Made by a program: the position numbers and the translations under genes. 64,000 nt of DNA from CAYWNA01 sp964459305 (lineage in GTDB: Bacteria > Planctomycetota > Planctomycetia > Pirellulales > Pirellulaceae): NCBI GenBank assembly GCA_964459305.1, contig CAYWNA010000036.1, forward strand, positions 1-64,000, read 5' to 3'. The notes under the pieces were generated by a model. That model saw only the letters and a program-made list of their open reading frames with translations. It searched no databases and had not been told where the DNA came from. Shown here piece by piece: positions 61,144 to 64,000 of this stretch. Position 1 is the first letter of the stretch. The number at the start of each line of letters is the position of its first letter.

Positions 61144-62235
61144 TTACTCATAGCGACCGTACTTGTGAAAGGCGTTGATCATGGCGACAAAGTTCTCGTG
61201 TGGGATGTAGTTGACGACGCTGTGAGCGCTGCCGGCGACCCATCTTCCGCCGGGCTTCATCACCTCCATATGCTCGATCACGTCTTTTTCGACTTCGGCC
61301 GGGGTTCCCGTGGCCAGCGGCCAGGTGATGTCGATGTTGCCGAAGAAGGTGACTCGATGTCCGTAACGTTTCTTGTAGTCACGGTAATCGATGCCGGAAG
61401 GGTCCATCGGCGTCAGCCCATGCACGCCCATGTCCAGGAGCATCTCCATCGCGTCGTCGATCTTCCCGTCGGAGTGGAACACGATGGGGATATCGGCCTC
61501 TCGCGCGGGAGCCATCAGCCGATCGAAATGGGGGCGCCATATTTGTTCGAACAGTTTCGGCTGGACGAACAGGCCGCTGTTGTAGGCAAAGTCGTCGGCC
61601 ACAAAGAGAAAATCGAGCCCGGCCTCAACCGCCCTTCTGGCGAGCTCTGCGGCGTAATCTGCGGAACGCGCCATGAGCTCTTCGAACAGGTCCCGTTCCT
61701 CCAGGATCAGGATCATGCAATCGTGCAGGCCGATGACAAATTCGTAAAGCGTCTGGAAAATGCAGGGCGGGCAAAAGGAAACACCGATCCTGGTACCCTT
61801 GGCCGCCTCGACGTATTCGCGGACGTATTGCAGGCACTTCTCCATGTCGTTTTCGTCGGGCCAGACGACGCGGTCCAGGTCGGCTCGGCTCTTAAAGCTC
61901 CGGTCGTTCAAGAGCCGCAAGCTGCCGTCGGGATTGGTGGTCTTGATTGGTGTCCAGAAATCCCCCAGGGCGATCACATCCTGGCCGATGATCTCGCACA
62001 GTTCGATGTAGTCCTGGGCGTGCATGGGGCGGACACCCTCCGCCGCTTCGCTCCCCTTGGCCGGGTCGCCACCTACGCCAAGCGTGTTTCCTGCCTCCCG
62101 CCCCAGCAGCCTGGTGACGTGCTGGTCCTCGATCAGGATCTCGAAATGCGGAACGCGGTCCGGGATCTCTCCCCGCAAAGTGGCCAGCAGACGCTCTTTG
62201 TCGGGCTCGCCGATAAACGGTTCGATCTTCGCCAC
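61144..62235 (-). CDS. Uroporphyrinogen-decarboxylase-family protein
   Basis: 363 residues from a GTG start (62233-62235) with GGGAG 6-7 nt upstream; the upstream ATG at 62277 has no site. It starts 'VAKIEPFIGEPDKERLLATLRGEIPDRVPHFE', the normal N-terminus for the family. 'LFVADDFAYNSGLFVQPKLFEQIWRPHF', 'IVFHSDGKIDDAMEMLLDMGVHGL' and 'GHRVTFFGNIDITWPLATG' follow. Unlike the protein at 17722, the His of the 'FHSDG' site is followed by Ser-Asp, not x-Cys-Gly, so the metal site of MtaA/MtbA methyltransferases is not conserved. Function unknown, probably cytoplasmic. It lies between a sulfatase gene (45 bp) and the GH106-like gene (48 bp), so it is embedded in the degradation cluster. Confidence 0.8.
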   Translation of the reverse strand: MAKIEPFIGEPDKERLLATLRGEIPDRVPHFEILIEDQHVTRLLGREAGNTLGVGGDPAKGSEAAEGVRPMHAQDYIELCEIIGQDVIALGDFWTPIKTTNPDGSLRLLNDRSFKSRADLDRVVWPDENDMEKCLQYVREYVEAAKGTRIGVSFCPPCIFQTLYEFVIGLHDCMILILEERDLFEELMARSADYAAELARRAVEAGLDFLFVADDFAYNSGLFVQPKLFEQIWRPHFDRLMAPAREADIPIVFHSDGKIDDAMEMLLDMGVHGLTPMDPSGIDYRDYKKRYGHRVTFFGNIDITWPLATGTPAEVEKDVIEHMEVMKPGGRWVAGSAHSVVNYIPHENFVAMINAFHKYGRYE

Positions 62236-62280
62236 GATCAACTCCCATTGAGGTAAGGATGAATTCCCGAGGAACAATGA

Positions 62281-63885
62281 CTAGTCGAGGCTGTGCAAGA
62301 GCCGTTTCATCTCCGCCTCTGTTCCGGCCAGTTCGGCCTTGCCGGCCAAGTTGTTCAACTCGCGGGGATCGTTCTGTTCGTCGTACAACTCGGCACCGAG
62401 ACTGCCGTCGTCCCATTCGGAATAACGCCAGCGTTCGGTGCGGATCGAGCGGCCCAGCACGCGCCGCGCGGGACCGGCGTCTGCTGCAAGCTTCATCGTA
62501 ACGCCAAACCCGCTGCCTCGATGGCCGTCAACATGACGCCGCACCACGGAGAACGCACCTGCCTTGAGTGCCTCCGCCTGCGGATCGGACAGCAGCGGCC
62601 GGAGACTTGTGCCGTCGAGCCCGGGCGGCTTGGGTAAGCCGCACAGATCGGCCACGGTCGGGAACACGTCGACCAACTCCACGGGACGCGGCGAAGCCTT
62701 GCCCGCGCTGGTGAAACCCGGCGCCGCGACCAGCAGCGGCACGCGAGCCGATTCCTCGAACAAGGTGTCCTTGTTGCTCAAGCCGCCGTGCTCGCCCAAA
62801 TGCAACCCGTGGTCGGAAAACAGCACGATGACGGTGTTCTCCCACAGCTTCAGGCGATCCAGTGTGGCAAGCAGCACGCCGACTTGCGCGTCGACGAACG
62901 AAATGTTGGCGTGATAGGCGCGCCAGTACCGCCGACGGTCGTCGTCGCTGAAGATGCGGTAAGAAAACTCCTTCGAATACGTCAGCGCAAGCTCTGGGAC
63001 TTTGTCCAGGTGATCGCGCAGCTCCGGATTGGGTTTCGGAATGCCGGCAAGCGGATACAGGTCGAAGTAGGGCTGCGGCGCGGCCAGCACTTGGTGGGGA
63101 CGCCGGATGCCCGCCGCCACCAGAAACGGCTTTCCTTCGCGCGTCGCCTTCTCCATGGCCCCGGCGGCGCGCCGCACGACGATACCGTCGCTGGTCGCTT
63201 CGTCGGGCAGCTTCAACTCGGCCCATTCCATCCAATACCATCCGCCCTTCAGCCCCGGCGGACACAAACTACCTCGGGCCGCGACGTTCGCCTCGGGACC
63301 CACGTTCCGGCTGATCAACTCGACACCGTAGGAGTAGCCGTAGCCGCAGGGGTCGTCCGGCGTGGCGCAGATATCGGAGACATCCCAGCAACCGGGCGGA
63401 TTGAGCGTGCGGAACACGGGGTTCTTGTACGGCTTGCCCGTGCGCTTCTCGTATGCCGCGCGGGCGTCGTCGAACGCCAGCCTATCGTGGTGAAAGACCT
63501 TGCCGAACTCGGCGGTGAAGTATCCGTGCCGCTTCAGCCACGCCGGCAGATACGTGAACTCGGCCGGTGCGCCCCAGCCGTAGTAGTCTGTTGTTTCGGG
63601 CCGAAGGCCGCTGAGGAACGACACGCGCGACGGCCCGCAGATCGGGTACTGGCAATAAGCGCGATCGAATCTCACACCGCGACTGGCCAGCCGATCCATC
63701 GCCGGCGTCTTGGCCGCCGGATCGCCGTAGCATCCCAGTGCCGGACGCATGTCGTCGACCACGATCAACAGGACATTCGGCCGACGCGGCTCGCCGGGAG
63801 CGGCCTGGGTTTCCGGAACGAAAACGGTCGCCGCAAGCGTCAGGACCAAGACGCTCGAAACACCGGCAAAGTTGCATCGTCTCAT
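62281..63885 (-). CDS. Exported FGly sulfatase, iduronate-2-sulfatase-like
   Basis: 534 residues from the ATG at 63883-63885 (GGAGG 7 nt upstream), signal peptide 'SSVLVLTLAATVFVPETQAA'. Metal site 'VVDDMRPALGCYGD' (D44, D45) and the FGly signature C83-G-P-S-R87 in 'QYPICGPSRVSFLSG'. 'FGKVFHH', 'FSDHGLHLGEHGGLSNKDTLFEESARVPL' and 'VFPTVADLCGLP' place it with the iduronate-2-sulfatase/choline-sulfatase-like branch of S1 sulfatases. The substrate would be a sulfated sugar, possibly a sulfated uronic acid. It is the first visible gene of the leftward cluster. The 115 bp upstream to the window edge contain ACGACC-TC-GGTCGT near 63914 but no complete gene. Confidence 0.9.
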   Translation of the reverse strand: MRRCNFAGVSSVLVLTLAATVFVPETQAAPGEPRRPNVLLIVVDDMRPALGCYGDPAAKTPAMDRLASRGVRFDRAYCQYPICGPSRVSFLSGLRPETTDYYGWGAPAEFTYLPAWLKRHGYFTAEFGKVFHHDRLAFDDARAAYEKRTGKPYKNPVFRTLNPPGCWDVSDICATPDDPCGYGYSYGVELISRNVGPEANVAARGSLCPPGLKGGWYWMEWAELKLPDEATSDGIVVRRAAGAMEKATREGKPFLVAAGIRRPHQVLAAPQPYFDLYPLAGIPKPNPELRDHLDKVPELALTYSKEFSYRIFSDDDRRRYWRAYHANISFVDAQVGVLLATLDRLKLWENTVIVLFSDHGLHLGEHGGLSNKDTLFEESARVPLLVAAPGFTSAGKASPRPVELVDVFPTVADLCGLPKPPGLDGTSLRPLLSDPQAEALKAGAFSVVRRHVDGHRGSGFGVTMKLAADAGPARRVLGRSIRTERWRYSEWDDGSLGAELYDEQNDPRELNNLAGKAELAGTEAEMKRLLHSLD

Positions 63886-64000
63886 GGTTGTCCTCCACGG
63901 GTTCTTCGATTGTACGACCTCGGTCGTGATGGCCACGTCCGACCTTTCGCCGTTCGGAAAGCCCACGTTCTTCTCGCCTTTTTGTCAGCCCATCAGTTAT

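Noticed and set aside
61099..62256. 385-codon plus-strand open frame
   Set aside because: Antisense to the UroD-family gene 61144-62235, which has recognisable family motifs.

Overview
This window looks like a piece of a Planctomycetota (or other PVC-superphylum) genome, probably metagenome-derived. The reasons are FGly-type sulfatases, a large set of exported glycosidases (GH78, GH106 and GH127 types, plus many unrecognised barrel enzymes), LamG and metallophosphoesterase multidomain proteins, a PPi-type phosphofructokinase, uroporphyrinogen-decarboxylase-family (UroD-family) proteins, a RAYT transposase with its REP sequences, and numerous short palindromic repeats. No ribosomal, tRNA or other housekeeping gene was recognised, so the phylum is an inference.

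Layout. 1-1867 (+): the 3' end of a LamG protein, then a BNR/sialidase-like exported protein. 12586-1896 (-): a compact operon of an exported barrel hydrolase, a sulfatase, a class II aldolase, PPi-type phosphofructokinase, a GH127-type arabinofuranosidase and a GH20/GH67-like protein. 13863-12736 (-): a ROK-family regulator. Its promoter is divergent from that of an L-fucose/L-arabinose-isomerase-like gene at 14043, and a perfect palindrome lies between the two. 14043-21327 (+): the isomerase-like gene, an exported barrel protein (frameshifted), a UroD-family protein (frameshifted), a sodium:solute symporter and a truncated lipoprotein gene. 63885-21332 (-): about 42.5 kb of co-directional genes, almost all for exported enzymes: sulfatase, UroD-family protein, GH106-like, clan-A-like glycosidase, GH78, several (alpha/alpha)6 or TIM-barrel enzymes without a clear family, a giant metallophosphoesterase-LamG-GH42-like fusion, a tandem pair of GH78-like paralogs (one frameshifted), a beta-helix pectinase-like protein, another GH78, and a LamG-hydrolase fusion. 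A RAYT element with inverted 26-bp REPs sits in a small secreted-protein gene near 27.4-28.3 kb.

How it may work together (inference). The exported sulfatases, rhamnosidases, arabinofuranosidase and other glycosidases would dismantle a rhamnose- and arabinose-containing, probably sulfated polysaccharide such as algal sulfated rhamnan or rhamnogalacturonan. The symporter would import released sugar. The isomerase-like protein, the kinase and the aldolase would feed it into lower glycolysis under ROK control. No SusC/SusD-type uptake genes are present here.

Several genes carry single-base frameshifts in short homopolymers. These may be real decay or assembly errors.
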